Shown here: positions 12,128 through 22,132 of the stretch, in pieces
Numbering within the stretch: position 1 is the stretch's first letter
How the letters are laid out: the number at the start of each line of letters is the position of its first letter
From: Pomphorhynchus laevis
Lineage: Eukaryota; Acanthocephala; Palaeacanthocephala; Echinorhynchida; Pomphorhynchidae
DNA length: 64,000 nt
NCBI GenBank assembly: GCA_012934845.2
Contig: WNNJ02001112.1
Location: 1 to 64,000, forward strand
Reading direction: 5' to 3'
Translations under genes and position numbers: made by a program
Notes under the pieces: model-generated
Told to the model about the DNA's origin: nothing
The model's input: only the letters and a program-made list of their open reading frames with translations
Database searches by the model: none

Positions 12128-12866
12128 ATAATATTATTATTTAATAATTAATTCATAATTTATTTATTGAAAAGAAAACTATATGGGGTAACAAAGTTCA
12201 CTGTGAGAATCAAAACAAACATCACAGCAGAACATAAATCAATCATGCCGAGGAAATTATATCAATAGTAACGTGGATACAATCCATTTGAGGTTTTCGT
12301 AGCTGCTGACTCTTATACACCGTCAGTTAACTGTTTACAAATATATCCATCCTGATCTGTATTTTTAATTTTTAAATATCCAGGAACTATCAGGTATTGT
12401 GGAACGACAATAAAAATCATTTTAATATTTCGCTAGAAATATCAAAATTTAAAGAAAATTAACATTCAGAAAAAAATCTTTAGAAAATTAACCATGAATT
12501 GACATTTGATAGCATTCACTTTGTTGAAGTCATTGCTGGAAATATTATAAATTCTAAATGTAAAATTATTTGAGCTGGATCAAAGTCAAGAGGATTACTT
12601 TATATTTCGCTAACTTCTGTTAGCGAAATTAAATGCTAACTGAAGTTAGCAAAATATTTGATCCAGCTCCAATAATTCTTTATCAGTAATGGATTAGTTG
12701 AACGACAACAATTAAACTACAAATCGACAAGAAACTAATTTCTGTACTGCTGTGATGCTTGTTTTGATTGAATTATTTTGTTTAGTCACAGTGAATTATA
12801 ACTTTGTTACCCTATATACTTTTATTTTCAATAAATTAATTATGAATTAATTATTAATTAATTACT
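12128..12866. mobile_element. Foldback or MITE-like element with about 110-bp inverted ends
   Basis: The left end (12128-12240) and right end (12738-12866) are imperfect reverse complements; both contain the word GGGTAACAAAGTT near ATTCATAATT-rich tips. A second inner palindrome lies at about 12571-12670, built on GAGCTGGATCAAA and its complement, around the stem-loop GCTAACTTCTGTTAGC. There is no open frame for a transposase, so it would be non-autonomous. The inner words also appear in the repeat cluster at 23.2-24.2 kb, and a partial right end seems to recur near 13110-13160. Confidence 0.65.
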
Positions 12867-13330
12867 CTCAACATGAATTTGAAAATCTGCCTTTTATTTC
12901 TCAATTAAATGATGTTATAATTATTTCGTTACATTTAACGATATTTATTAAAGTAGAATTTAATATAAATGTCCATTGTGCATTCTCTATTATATAAATT
13001 TATAATTGTATTAATTATATTTTATCTAACTATGATAATTAGATAATTATTATCTAATTATCTATACAATTATGCAAATTTTTAAATATTAGAATACCAA
13101 CACGATACTGTTATAACTTTGTACACCCATATAGTTATAATTTTCAATCAAATTATTATTTAATATTTTATTATTTATTTGATAAAATACAAAATAAAAT
13201 ATTAAATAATTATTTTTTATAAAATAAAAAATAATTTTTTATTTTTCATTAAATTTTTTTATAAAACTCACATGAGCTTAAAGTTAAACAGTTTCATTAA
13301 AAGGATGAAGACGTGAATAAAAGTAATCAA
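12867..13330. other. AT-rich spacer with a partial copy of the foldback end
   Basis: Low-complexity sequence. Around 13105-13165 the words ATAACTTTGT and TTTTCAATCAAAT resemble the right end of the element at 12738-12866. Nothing coding is seen. Confidence 0.4.
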
Positions 13331-13440
13331 AGCTGCATATAAATTTATTAAATTTACATTTATAAAATATGTAAGTCGCATACATTATAAATCAATTGTA
13401 TCAAGATATTCATTCCCTACAATTTGATATCTAAATGCAT

Positions 13441-13892
13441 AATAATAAAGAGAAAATTTATTGCCATCGCGCCTCTCGGCTTCGACAAAATATAAAAGAA
13501 AGAAAATATAGTTACAATAAATCAAATACATTCAATTTAAACGGATGCTGATGTTAGACGTTGTACCAATATATTGGATCTCTTCGTCATATACTATGCC
13601 CCAAATGCTTCTGTAATGTTCCTCTTAAAAGGAACAGTGCAGAAGATTTTCTACATTCAAATTTTACAAAATAAAGTTGTCACAAAATAACTTTATGTAT
13701 GACAATTTATAACATTCCCAATTCTCACTAATATAAAGCAAATAGGCCACATTTCTTACACTAAATCACACTTTCATTCTCTGAATAAAGTTCTTTCTAT
13801 AAAACACAATACATCATCTGTACTGTATAAATACATAATTAGTTAACTAAACACTTAATATTTTTATTAACGATGAAAGCATAGAACTTGGC
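13441..13892. other. About 450 bp present only in the right arm
   Basis: Sequence on either side of this block matches the left arm in inverse order, but the block itself has no partner there. It is therefore an insertion into the right arm or a deletion from the left. It shows no clear terminal repeats or open frame and its origin is unknown. Confidence 0.5.
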
Positions 13893-14195
13893 ATTTTATA
13901 ATTTAATGCTTCAAAGTTTGCTTCAACGAATATGTTATCTAAATTAAACAAAGAAAACAATTTCTTGCGCCGATAATTCTATAAAAATTACATTGCAATA
14001 GAAAATAATTGCCAAATAAGTAAATTCGCAAGCAAGAAAATGTCGTTCTAGTAAAAATGTATCGTTAAGGTCTAGTAGCTCAGAACGCGTAAATGCTATA
14101 TACAAAATAAGGTATATATATGATCTGAGAATTCACAAATCCTATTATATCAAGTGCGTTAATTATTTTTACAAATTTGAAGTCGATTTTAACTA

Positions 14196-14579
14196 ATGGA
14201 GTACGCATATTTAAGTACTATAAGAGGCGTCATGAATCTACTGGAATTACTCTGTGGAGCAGGTTTAATCATACTGCATTTAGTTGGACATTCATGTACA
14301 TCAATATTCAATTATCAAATATGTTTGATTACTTTTGGTACAATAATGACGTTGGAGTTTCTAGTAATATTCATTTTGATGGCCTTCTTATGTGCTGCTT
14401 TGAATAATAGCTATGTGAGGATATGGAACATATTAATGGCCCTTGTATCACTGTCGGTAACAATTACATTGCTATCTACTGTAGCTACTAGAATTTACGT
14501 TTACAATTTACTTGGAGGCATCATTAGCCTGGCAATGACATTATTCTTTAGTATCGAATGTGTATTTAGATTTAGATAA
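14196..14579 (+). CDS. Four-transmembrane MARVEL-like protein, copy 2
   Basis: Complete 127-codon single-exon frame on the plus strand, protein identical to the minus-strand copy at 9512-9895, so the pair is transcribed outward-in from the spacer: each gene points away from the other. The 5' flank is shared for about 300 bp upstream of the ATG and includes CTATATACA and GGTATATATATG words about 80-110 bp before it, plausible core-promoter elements. Beyond position 13893 going upstream the flanks differ, so the two copies could be regulated differently. Membrane segments and family assignment are as for copy 1. Confidence 0.75.
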   Translation: MEYAYLSTIRGVMNLLELLCGAGLIILHLVGHSCTSIFNYQICLITFGTIMTLEFLVIFILMAFLCAALNNSYVRIWNILMALVSLSVTITLLSTVATRIYVYNLLGGIISLAMTLFFSIECVFRFR

Positions 14580-15044
14580 TTGACGGCCTGTTGTTCTTCA
14601 TTGAATTGAATATTTTCCTGTCAAATGATCATCTAACATATTTTATGATATTTAAACCAATAATATAAATTGATTTGTTTTATAAAATACGAGAATATCT
14701 ACAACAACTAATTTTGAATTATTCATATTATATATTAAATTTATAATGAATATTATATATTCATTTTTAGATTATTAGTTTCGACTAAACAAGATTGGCG
14801 TTCATTGATAATTCTTAATTTTAAATTAATTTTTGATTTTATAATTTTACTATTTAAAGCGAATTTTTTGAGTTGAGATCATCAGAAATAACTACTATGT
14901 TATAAGGTTTTAACTCTATTTCTCTTCCTATCAATTCAGCGAGGACAAATGAAAGTTGATGACCTTTTTCAATTGATGAAATTGATTATCTAGTATCTTA
15001 TTCTCATACAAAGTATATTATTCTTTATTTATCCATAAAAATTA

Positions 15045-15073
15045 CCCGCTTACTAAAATTATTAGTAAGCGGG
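15045..15073. other. Perfect 11-bp stem-loop (right arm copy)
   Basis: Partner of the hairpin at 9018-9046, in the same position relative to the MARVEL-like stop codon. The loop (AAATTAT) is the reverse complement of the left-arm loop, as expected. Confidence 0.6.
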
Positions 15074-15117
15074 ATATTAGTAATAATATTAATTTTAGTA
15101 ATAATATTTTCTTTATT

Positions 15118-16115
15118 AAATCTTGTTTGAAAATTAAATACGATTTAAAATATAATTTTGAAACTACATACATTCGGATATTTCAGTTTTGGTACATAAA
15201 TGTGTCTCATAGGACTTATGATGTTATTTTCGTTCAAATTTTCTCAGAGAATTTCAGTTTTCACATAATTTTTCCCAATTTCAAGTTATTTTATTTCCTT
15301 TGGATAGTTTTTGATAATCAGTTTGGCTTCTGTATATTGAATGTATATTCATATTCAGGCGTATTATTTTATAATTTTTAATATTGAAAAAGTAATAATT
15401 TAAGTATTATCTGTATAAAATCTCGCTTACAAATTAAATACATTTAAAATGTAATTTCGAAACAACATACTAATGGATATTTCAATTTTGCTACATAAAA
15501 GTTTTTCTTAAAATCAATGATGTCATTTTAGTTTATATTTTCTCTGCAATTTCAGTTTTTCACATAATTTTTCTCAATTTCAAGTTCTTTTATTTCCCAT
15601 AGAAGATTTGAGAAAATCTGTTTGCTCCCGTCTATTAATTGCAAGTTCATATAATGGAAAAATTACTATTATAATAATAATTTTTAATATTTTGAGCGTG
15701 TTATTCCCATAATTTTCGCAAATTAAATACAATTGAAGATATGAATTTTAACTTAAATTTTTTGAATATATTAGTATTTTATGTAGCTTTTATCTTTATA
15801 AATCTTACCAAAACAGTACTTTCTCAATGACATTACTATCCGTCATTACTATTTGGAAATACTGACATTACTATCTATAAAATTCAATGAAATTCCGCAG
15901 ATGTCTTGTTGATATTACAATTTTGCTTTATAAATGTATTTGATAAAAGTAATGAATTAATTTCAGTTTATATTTTTTCTACAATTGAATATATTTTTAT
16001 CAGGGTTTTATACTTTCCGATTAATGATATGATAAAATAAGTTCTGCTCTTGACCATTATTGGTACATTTTTATTCGGACACATTATTCTCTAATTTGTA
16101 AAATTTAATGTTTTT
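15118..16115. repeat. Three diverged tandem units of about 300 bp
   Basis: Unit 1 (about 15118-15415), unit 2 (about 15416-15715) and a poorly preserved unit 3 (about 15718-16115) share the same order of words: AAATTAAATAC at the start, a TTTTGGTACATAAA or TTTTGCTACATAAA block, TTCAGTTTTCACATAATTTT or a close variant, and a TATTATT ending. Unit 1 is also in the left inverted arm. An 84-codon open frame in unit 1 lacks an ATG and is not kept in unit 2, so I do not call a gene. Confidence 0.65.
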
Positions 16116-17512
16116 TTTTCAAAATTTAAACTCATACTGCGATCTAAATAATATAATATTTTTTATAAACAATATAACTTTTTATAATTCAATTGACTGA
16201 ATGCCATTTAAAAATTATAAACGGTATAATATCTTATATTAAAATGCAATAATGTTTGTGCCATCAAACTGTTTTCTTACATCGAAATGATATTACCCTT
16301 ACATACAAAATATAATTTAGTTTTTTACAATTTAAATAGTTTGATTATTTAATAAGAACATACGCTTACATTTTAAATTTTTAAAATTTAATTTTATTTT
16401 TTTAATTGTTTATAATTAATTTTTTAATTTTTTAATATTTTTTTATTATTTTTTAATTAATTTTTAATTATATTATTTATTTTAAATTAATAATATATAA
16501 TCACAAATGTACAATAATAGATACAATACAAAATTCATTATGCATAAATAATTTCTTATTCCTACATTTAGTTTATAAAATTAGTTTATTATTTAGATTA
16601 TAAATATTTTAGTATAATATAATATTATTTATATTTTTAAATTTAGTTTATTATTTATTTAATAAACTATAACTTAGTTTATTATATTTTAATATTATTT
16701 ATTTATTTTAATGGTTTGTACTTAGTGAATTTGTTAATTATTGAATTTTATATCGATATTAATAAATTTAATAATTACCTATAATTGTTATAAAAGACCA
16801 GCCTTTAGAGTTTTGTTATATTTATTCGTCGTATCTCGGTATTTTAATTAGCATATTCAACGTAAAAGTTGAAATAGATATGATCGCGTTGGGATTTCAC
16901 AAAATTTGTTGACTCTTCTTTTAAAGGAGCAATGGGCTATTTTTACTTAATGTCATTACAGATTATCTTGCGTGACCTTCGCTGTATCTGAAAAGTTTTG
17001 AAATCTTGTTTAAATGAAAAACTTAATACAGTTTTATAAAGAACATTTTTGTGTTATCATGTAAAATATCGTCAACTCCAGTTTGAATACCAAGGGAAAA
17101 TATATTTTCCCTTGGTATTTGGAAAATGCGACCTAGTGAAATTTTCAACCTATTTTCAATAGAATTTTCAAACTGTTTGAATTATGCAACTAATTGAAAA
17201 TTGAGGATATCTACCTACGGATATTACTCATAACTTTGCCTAAAGCGTCAACTTTGTAATGTTTACTGATTAATTCTGATTTTTAATTCTGATTTTAACT
17301 AGCGAAAAGTTGTAGCGATTTTGATCGCTAGCACTTTTTTTGTATTATTTTGGAAAAAACCTCATTTTCTGAATTAGTGTATTTAGATTTAACACGTAAA
17401 TATTCGAGTAAATTCAAAAGAAACCAAAAAGATTTGTTAAAAAACTACAAACAGTTTTATGAGATGGTAACTTAGGATTTTGCTAGAAATATATTTGTTT
17501 CGATTGTCTATT
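16116..17512. other. AT-rich intergenic spacer
   Basis: Low-complexity A/T tracts, densest at 16370-16720. A short palindrome (AAATATATTTTCCCTTGGTATTT region, about 17085-17120) repeats the phrase CCAAGGGAAAATAT and its complement. No gene or named element recognised. Confidence 0.45.
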
Positions 17513-17592
17513 ACGAATATTCGATACAAATATTCGATACAAATATTCGATACGAATATTCGATACAAATATTCGATACGAATATTCGATGC
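17513..17592. repeat. Minisatellite, 13-bp unit
   Basis: Six to seven copies of the unit ATTCGATACAAAT or ATTCGATACGAAT stand in tandem, the last ones slightly altered. The open frame running through it simply repeats IRYK-type words and is not a gene. Confidence 0.9.
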
Positions 17593-18414
17593 TGGATATA
17601 TTCGATATGTGTCAATATCAAACGTCTGTTTTCCAACAAAGCAAAAAGCAAGACCACATTAAAGTGGTCTTGCAGGATATATATATCCTCTGAAATGGTT
17701 GTAGGATATGTAACGGATCGAAATTTGAACGATGTAACCGATTCCAGAGGTAGTTAGATAAGAATTCCTAAGCTTCTTCGACTTTGCATATTCGTATTTA
17801 TATTTTCCTTAACGGAAGGACAATTCAAGGTAATTAATCAACTCTTAAATTAAATAAATAATATTAAATATTAAATATAAATAATAAATATTATAAATAT
17901 CTATATCAGTAATTAATAAATATCAGTATTTACATCCAATTTGTTTCATAAAAAATTGATTACAACAGTAATAAAAAGAGTTTGAGTCAACTTAGTTGAC
18001 GAGATTCGCATCTTATCGCCTCTGGCTGGTATGACCATTGAGTTACTCTTGCAAATTGATACTCAGCAACGTTCTTAATTTGTTAATGTATTCATTGTAT
18101 TGTTTTTATTAAATTGTACATTCACTTCGGGACGGCGTAGAATAGCTCAGTGGCTTACTCCATTAATGACGACATTACGAACGAATAGAATATGATTGAT
18201 CAGTAATTCGATAATAACATTTATTTGATAACATTTATTTAGTAACTTTTAAGTTCTGTAACTTTTAGAATTTTCGGTTTACGTTAAGCTTTATAATAAA
18301 ACATTAAATCTTAGTATTACTATTATTTTTAAATCATAATTATACGCTTAAATAATTAATTTATCAAATGAGCGTTTTTATTTGATCTGGAAGATCAAAT
18401 AAAAACGACTTGGA
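17593..18414. other. Intergenic spacer, no gene recognised
   Basis: AT-rich. The part at about 18125-18165 is less biased and contains GGGACGGCG and an A-box-like word, discussed under rejected items. A short palindrome with the word GATCAAATAAAAACG occurs near 18375-18410 next to the LINE scrap. Confidence 0.4.
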
Positions 18415-18562
18415 GTAGCTAAGTTTGGAGGCGGAGTATAAGGATGGGGTCGAGTAAGATTAAGATTGACAAGGAAATGATCGGACACGTAGGATTAGTA
18501 ATTGACAAGGAGGTATAGTCATTGAAGCATTCGGCAACATCAACGATGTCCAAAACATTAAG
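18415..18562 (-). mobile_element. LINE scrap, end of the endonuclease domain (family A)
   Basis: Minus-strand translation includes LDIVDVAECFNDYTSLSITN and then ILLDPILIL. It matches, residue by residue with few changes, the endonuclease C-terminal part of the copies at 45.2 kb and 52.8 kb (LDIIAVPICFNDYTSLSITD). Only about 150 bp survives. Both ends are abrupt; the left end abuts a short palindrome. Confidence 0.8.
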
Positions 18563-18564
18563 TC

Positions 18565-19175
18565 TATTTTTCTTAGAACAATGACTTGTAATAATTGTTT
18601 TTAAAACCACAGTCAAAGTGGTTTTAATAGACATTTAAACGCACTACATATGAACCTAGGTTTTATTGGATTTTTATGTAATTTTGGATTCCAATATAAT
18701 ATAGATATAGTTTTATTATCTAATTCAACCTTTATACCCTTTTTATCCATTATAGAACAGTGACTTGTAATAATTGTTTATAAACTAAAATCACTACGTT
18801 CATATGTTGGATTTACATTTAAATTATTAGAATTAACTTCTTTCACTAGTATATCATAATAAAGCTTTTTGCATATGAAGACAAAGTTATTACTACCTTT
18901 ATCAATAGTTCTTATCATATAGTTATTCTTTGATTTATTAAGTTCTAAATACATCTTTATTAATCTGATCTTTCCTTTTATTATAATAGTTAATTTATTA
19001 TAATAGAAGTTAATTATAATAACTTTAAACACAACATACTCACTACGTTCATATGTTGTGTTTAAAGTTATTATAATTAACTTCCTTCATCAGTATACCA
19101 TAATAAACCTTTTTGCATATGAAGACAAAGTTATTACTAGCTTTATCAATAGTTGTTATTATATAGTTATTATTA
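18565..19175. repeat. Direct repeats of about 245 bp enclosing a palindrome
   Basis: The block from CACTACGTTCATATGTTG through GACAAAGTTATTACTA occurs at about 18791-18930 and again at 19041-19175. The phrase ACTTGTAATAATTGTTT also occurs at about 18585 and 18765. A related block with AAGACAAA and TTATCAATAGTTGTT occurs once more near 19755-19800. Open frames here change from copy to copy, so no gene is called. Confidence 0.65.
19006..19084. repeat. Perfect palindrome, 33-bp arms with 13-nt loop
   Basis: Positions 19006-19038 and 19052-19084 are exact reverse complements; the loop is CTCACTACGTTCA. In single-stranded DNA or RNA this would fold into a long hairpin. It sits at the junction between two direct repeats, so it may be a recombination or foldback scar. 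Confidence 0.85.
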
Positions 19176-19410
19176 GATTAGTTATTAATATAACGTTTTT
19201 TAGGCAGTACCAATTCGAAAGCATTGACTTCTAATATACTTAGCAATGAATTAAACTACACAATAAATTACTCATATTCCTACAACTTCAATACCAGTAA
19301 AAGTATTTATTTGTAATTGGTTTCAATTACATTTATGCTATTATTTAGGTCAACAAACTATTATTATATATTTAATTATTATATATTATTATATATAACA
19401 CGAAAATTAC

Positions 19411-19521
19411 AAAAAATAAAGGTCTTTCCCGTCCTGCAATATATAGTATTGCTGGTGCCATTGTCGTTCTTATGATAATAGTTGCAATTGTGTTGGCGGT
19501 ATTTTTCTTTCTCAACTTTTA
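19411..19521 (+). other. Candidate transmembrane terminal exon
   Basis: One frame reads GLSRPAIYSIAGAIVVLMII and then VAIVLAVFFFLNF before a TAG stop. A 25-residue, valine- and isoleucine-rich membrane span with an alanine-glycine start and codon use less AT-biased than the flanks looks like a real type I membrane anchor. The upstream side has no convincing pyrimidine tract (a possible AG lies in AAATAAAG near 19424 or in TATATAG near 19453). It could be the last exon of an Ig-type surface protein related to the exon at 24.4 kb, but it lies upstream of that exon on the same strand, so at least not the same copy. Confidence 0.3.
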
Positions 19522-19984
19522 GAATTAAAATTATTAAAATTTGTTATTATAATTAATTTATTAATTATCATTCTGTGAACCTAGACGTTGTTCTCAATCA
19601 AAAGTAGATTTTTTATTTTATGCCAACTTATGTATTTTTTTGAATTTAAAATTAATTTAAAGTAATTAATTCAGTAAGTTCTTTATACATATCTTTATTA
19701 ATTGTATCTTTCCTTTTATAATTGTTTGTTATTTTCATTTTATTTTTAATTTAATATGAAGACAAAATTATTACTAGTTTTATCAATAGTTGTTTTTATA
19801 ATCTTATTTAAGCTTTCTATTAATCAATTACCAAAGTGAGAATTTAAGTAATTATATTAAAATATAACCTGATAACATAACAGTTCCTCTTGATTTTATA
19901 ATTGTTTGTTATTTTCATTTGATTTGGTCTTTCAGAAACGAATAATTAAATAAAACATTGGAAAATCTGAAAGGATAAGATAAT

Positions 19985-20235
19985 TGCTATGCATCCTGAC
20001 CATGGATTTCCTTGTGCATTTTGTAGCCTATATTATGGAGGGAAAGTACTTCTATTAAAAGATCTATTGAATTGAGATTATCGTTGGACGATTGTCATCA
20101 TAAAAATTGTCCCAATCCTATTATGTATCATGAAAAAGTCCAAGCATGTCGTTGTATAATTTGTAACGACAACATAGCGCACTTGCACTATTCTTGTAAG
20201 TTTCTCATTGAGCCAGATCGATTGATAACAAGATG
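19985..20235 (+). other. Zinc-finger-like coding remnant, possibly 5' part of the R2-type element
   Basis: Plus-strand frames include MHPDHGFPCAFCSLYYGG and, in another frame, CRCIICNDNIAHLHYSC, preceded by CHHKNCPNP. Closely spaced cysteines and histidines suggest degraded zinc fingers. The R2-group elements carry N-terminal zinc fingers, and the C-terminal part of such an element follows at 20623, so this may be a shrunken relic of the same copy; the intervening reverse transcriptase is absent. Frame breaks and stops show it is dead. Confidence 0.25.
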
Positions 20236-20622
20236 AGTATCAACGAATACGCAATAATAATCTAATTTTATCGGCTGTTTTCGATGGCCGTTATTATAAA
20301 AATCAACCAATAATGAAAAACGTTTACATTCTTGAGATTTTTGATAAGCGGGTATCATCGAAAATTTTAGTTCAAGAAGACAATGTGCTATTTGTGACAC
20401 ATTCTGTGCTGTACAACTTGTAAATCGAAAACTTTGCCAAGTATAGACAGAATCTTGAGAATTTGACTTGCTGTTTTAACTTTTTTAAACTGAACTTTTT
20501 TGTGTATGCCTTGTTAGATTTTTACCCTATAACCAATGACCGCAATGGGTTTAGAAATAAATATCTAAGATTAATACTATTTATATTAATAAAAATAAAT
20601 TAAAATATAATATAATATTTGT

Positions 20623-21365
20623 CGGGACGGCGCTTCTTCCTGGCATAGTGAGTTACCATTATCAATCGATAATTTCCGATTGTCTCCTCGTGAGTTTAAG
20701 GATTCTATTTGTACCCGAAATGGATGTACTCAAGTAAATTTAGTCAAGAACTTGTGCAAGTGCGGTTCAAGTTTAGATATGCCACACGCTATGAGCTGCA
20801 AGAAAGGTGGGTTTTCAACGATCAGGCACGATTCGATTCGTAATTTAATGGCAAGCATCATTTCGGAAGTATTTTCTTGCGTGGAAATGAACTAACATTA
20901 ACTCCAATGCCGATCGGATTTTCGATGAAATCAACTACAACGACTCTAGATTCGAATGCACGATTGAACATTTCATGTATGGGGTTTGGAGGATCAAGAT
21001 TTGAGCGGACATTTTTTGATGTCACTATCTTCTCTACAGTTGCTCAATCTTATGTCAACCGCAGCCCATCTTCTTTGTTTCAATATAACAAATTGAGAAA
21101 GGTAGCCAAATACGACGAACGTGTACGCAGAATCGAACGTGGATCATTCATTTCGTTAGTATTTTCAACAGTGGGATGCTTTAGCGTTGATGCTGGAAGA
21201 CTTATCAAGACGATTGCTACGGCGATGTCACAGAAAAGCACTTCAACTTACTCAGACAATGTTACGAAGATAAAGAGGATGTTGTATTTTGAACTTGCGC
21301 GTGCATCATCTGCTTGCATGCGCGCGGCACGGTCGACCCGTGGAAGGATGACTTTTTCAACTTAA
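20623..21365 (+). mobile_element. C-terminal endonuclease part of an R2-type (RLE) LINE
   Basis: The coding remnant begins DGASSWHSELPL, then CKCGSSLDMPHAMSCKKGG and RHDSIRNLMASIISEVF. This C-x-C...H-x4-C knuckle followed by RHxxI is the signature before the restriction-like endonuclease of R2-group LINEs. After a one-base frame change near 20878 it continues ELTLTPM, ARLNIS and FERTFFDVTIF, the positions where the family carries ARLD and FFDV acidic residues of the PD-(D/E)xK fold; here the first D has become N. The tail (RRIERGSFISLVFST, RASSACMRAARSTRG) is also typical of animal members. The element is 5'-truncated, broken and probably inactive, with a short AT-rich 3' end to about 21480. 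Confidence 0.7.
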
Positions 21366-21480
21366 GAAAAGAACTGACTAACTTAATCAGTTTTTCATGT
21401 AATATTTACCATGATATTACGGCCCATTTGAGGGTAACGATTTTTGTACATTCTTCAATAAATAAGTCTCATTAAAAAAT

Positions 21481-22015
21481 AAAAATAAATTAATTTTTTA
21501 TTGTTTTTAAGAATAGTAAATTTTTCTTTTATAACGTTGTTATCTTTCAATTCCCATTTCATCAAAAATATATAATTATATGCAAATACAAATATTTTAA
21601 ATCGCTTTTTGAAGAAGTAAAACCAAAATAAAAAACAAATTTTTAATCAGGTAGAATCAAGCATTCTGTTTGATTTCATATTTATTGGATTGCATTTAGC
21701 AGATTCAATGGCAATCAATAAATCATATTTTGCGATTTAAAGATAAGTTTATGTATCGCGTTTATATGCGGCATATAAACTTTAATTGCGTTTAATGTAA
21801 AATTGTATCCTTTTTAATTTCTTGTTGCTTTAGCTCCAATAATAGCAAACACATGTAAATTTAAGGTTTTATTATCGGCCATAAATAAGCACTATTTGTG
21901 GGATTCTAAATGTCGCTTAATTACAAAATGCTTTTATTCTTATATGGAATTAAATAAGCAAACTGGGCATTCAGAAAATGTAAGAATATATAACGTTATT
22001 GTCCTTTGTCTTTAG
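21481..22015. other. AT-rich spacer
   Basis: No gene, repeat or RNA recognised. The last bases contain a pyrimidine-rich CCTTTGTCTTTAG, the acceptor of the candidate exon that follows. Confidence 0.4.
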
Positions 22016-22112
22016 CTTTGATAGCGATTTTGAACTTTACGACCGAGCGGATACCTTAAGAGACTACGTTGCTGTTTTCCAATATTACAATGCTCATTGT
22101 ATTCATTAGTTT
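22016..22112 (+). other. Candidate terminal exon with acidic tail peptide
   Basis: Behind the acceptor TTTGTCTTTAG one frame reads FDSDFELYDRADTLRDYVAV then FQYYNAHCIH and TAG. The composition is protein-like and acidic; the DSDF word also occurs in the candidate exon at 711-788. A GTAAGT donor follows at about 22132 in case the exon is internal in another frame. No partner exon is certain. This may be chance. Confidence 0.22.
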
Positions 22113-22132
22113 TATTGTTACTAACAGTTATT

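Larger units (their letters stand above)
13893..15450 (+). repeat. Right arm of the large inverted duplication
   Basis: Reverse-complement partner of 8641-10201. The arm carries the MARVEL-like gene copy 2, the GC-rich hairpin and one and a bit units of a diverged 300-bp repeat. Differences from the left arm are scattered substitutions and small indels, for example near the TATATA words 5' of the gene, which means the two arms are not just an assembly echo of one locus, although two alleles joined in error would look similar. Confidence 0.9.

Noticed and set aside
15127-15381. 84-codon open frame present in both inverted arms
   Set aside because: It lacks an ATG, is AT-driven, and is not kept open in the neighbouring repeat units; its presence in both arms follows from the duplication.
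17480-17662. 60-codon open frame
   Set aside because: It runs through the 13-bp minisatellite and encodes only repeated IRYK-like words.
18130-18175. tRNA-like A-box (TAGCTCAGTGG) within a GC-richer patch
   Set aside because: No B-box (GGTTCGAATCC type), no acceptor stem pairing and no anticodon arm could be found. The nearby GGGACGGCG resembles the start of the RLE-element remnant at 20.62 kb, so it may be a retroelement scrap, but the match is too short to call.
18778-19032. 84-codon open frame on the minus strand
   Set aside because: Its start lies inside the 33-bp palindrome and its body is a direct repeat whose second copy is not open.
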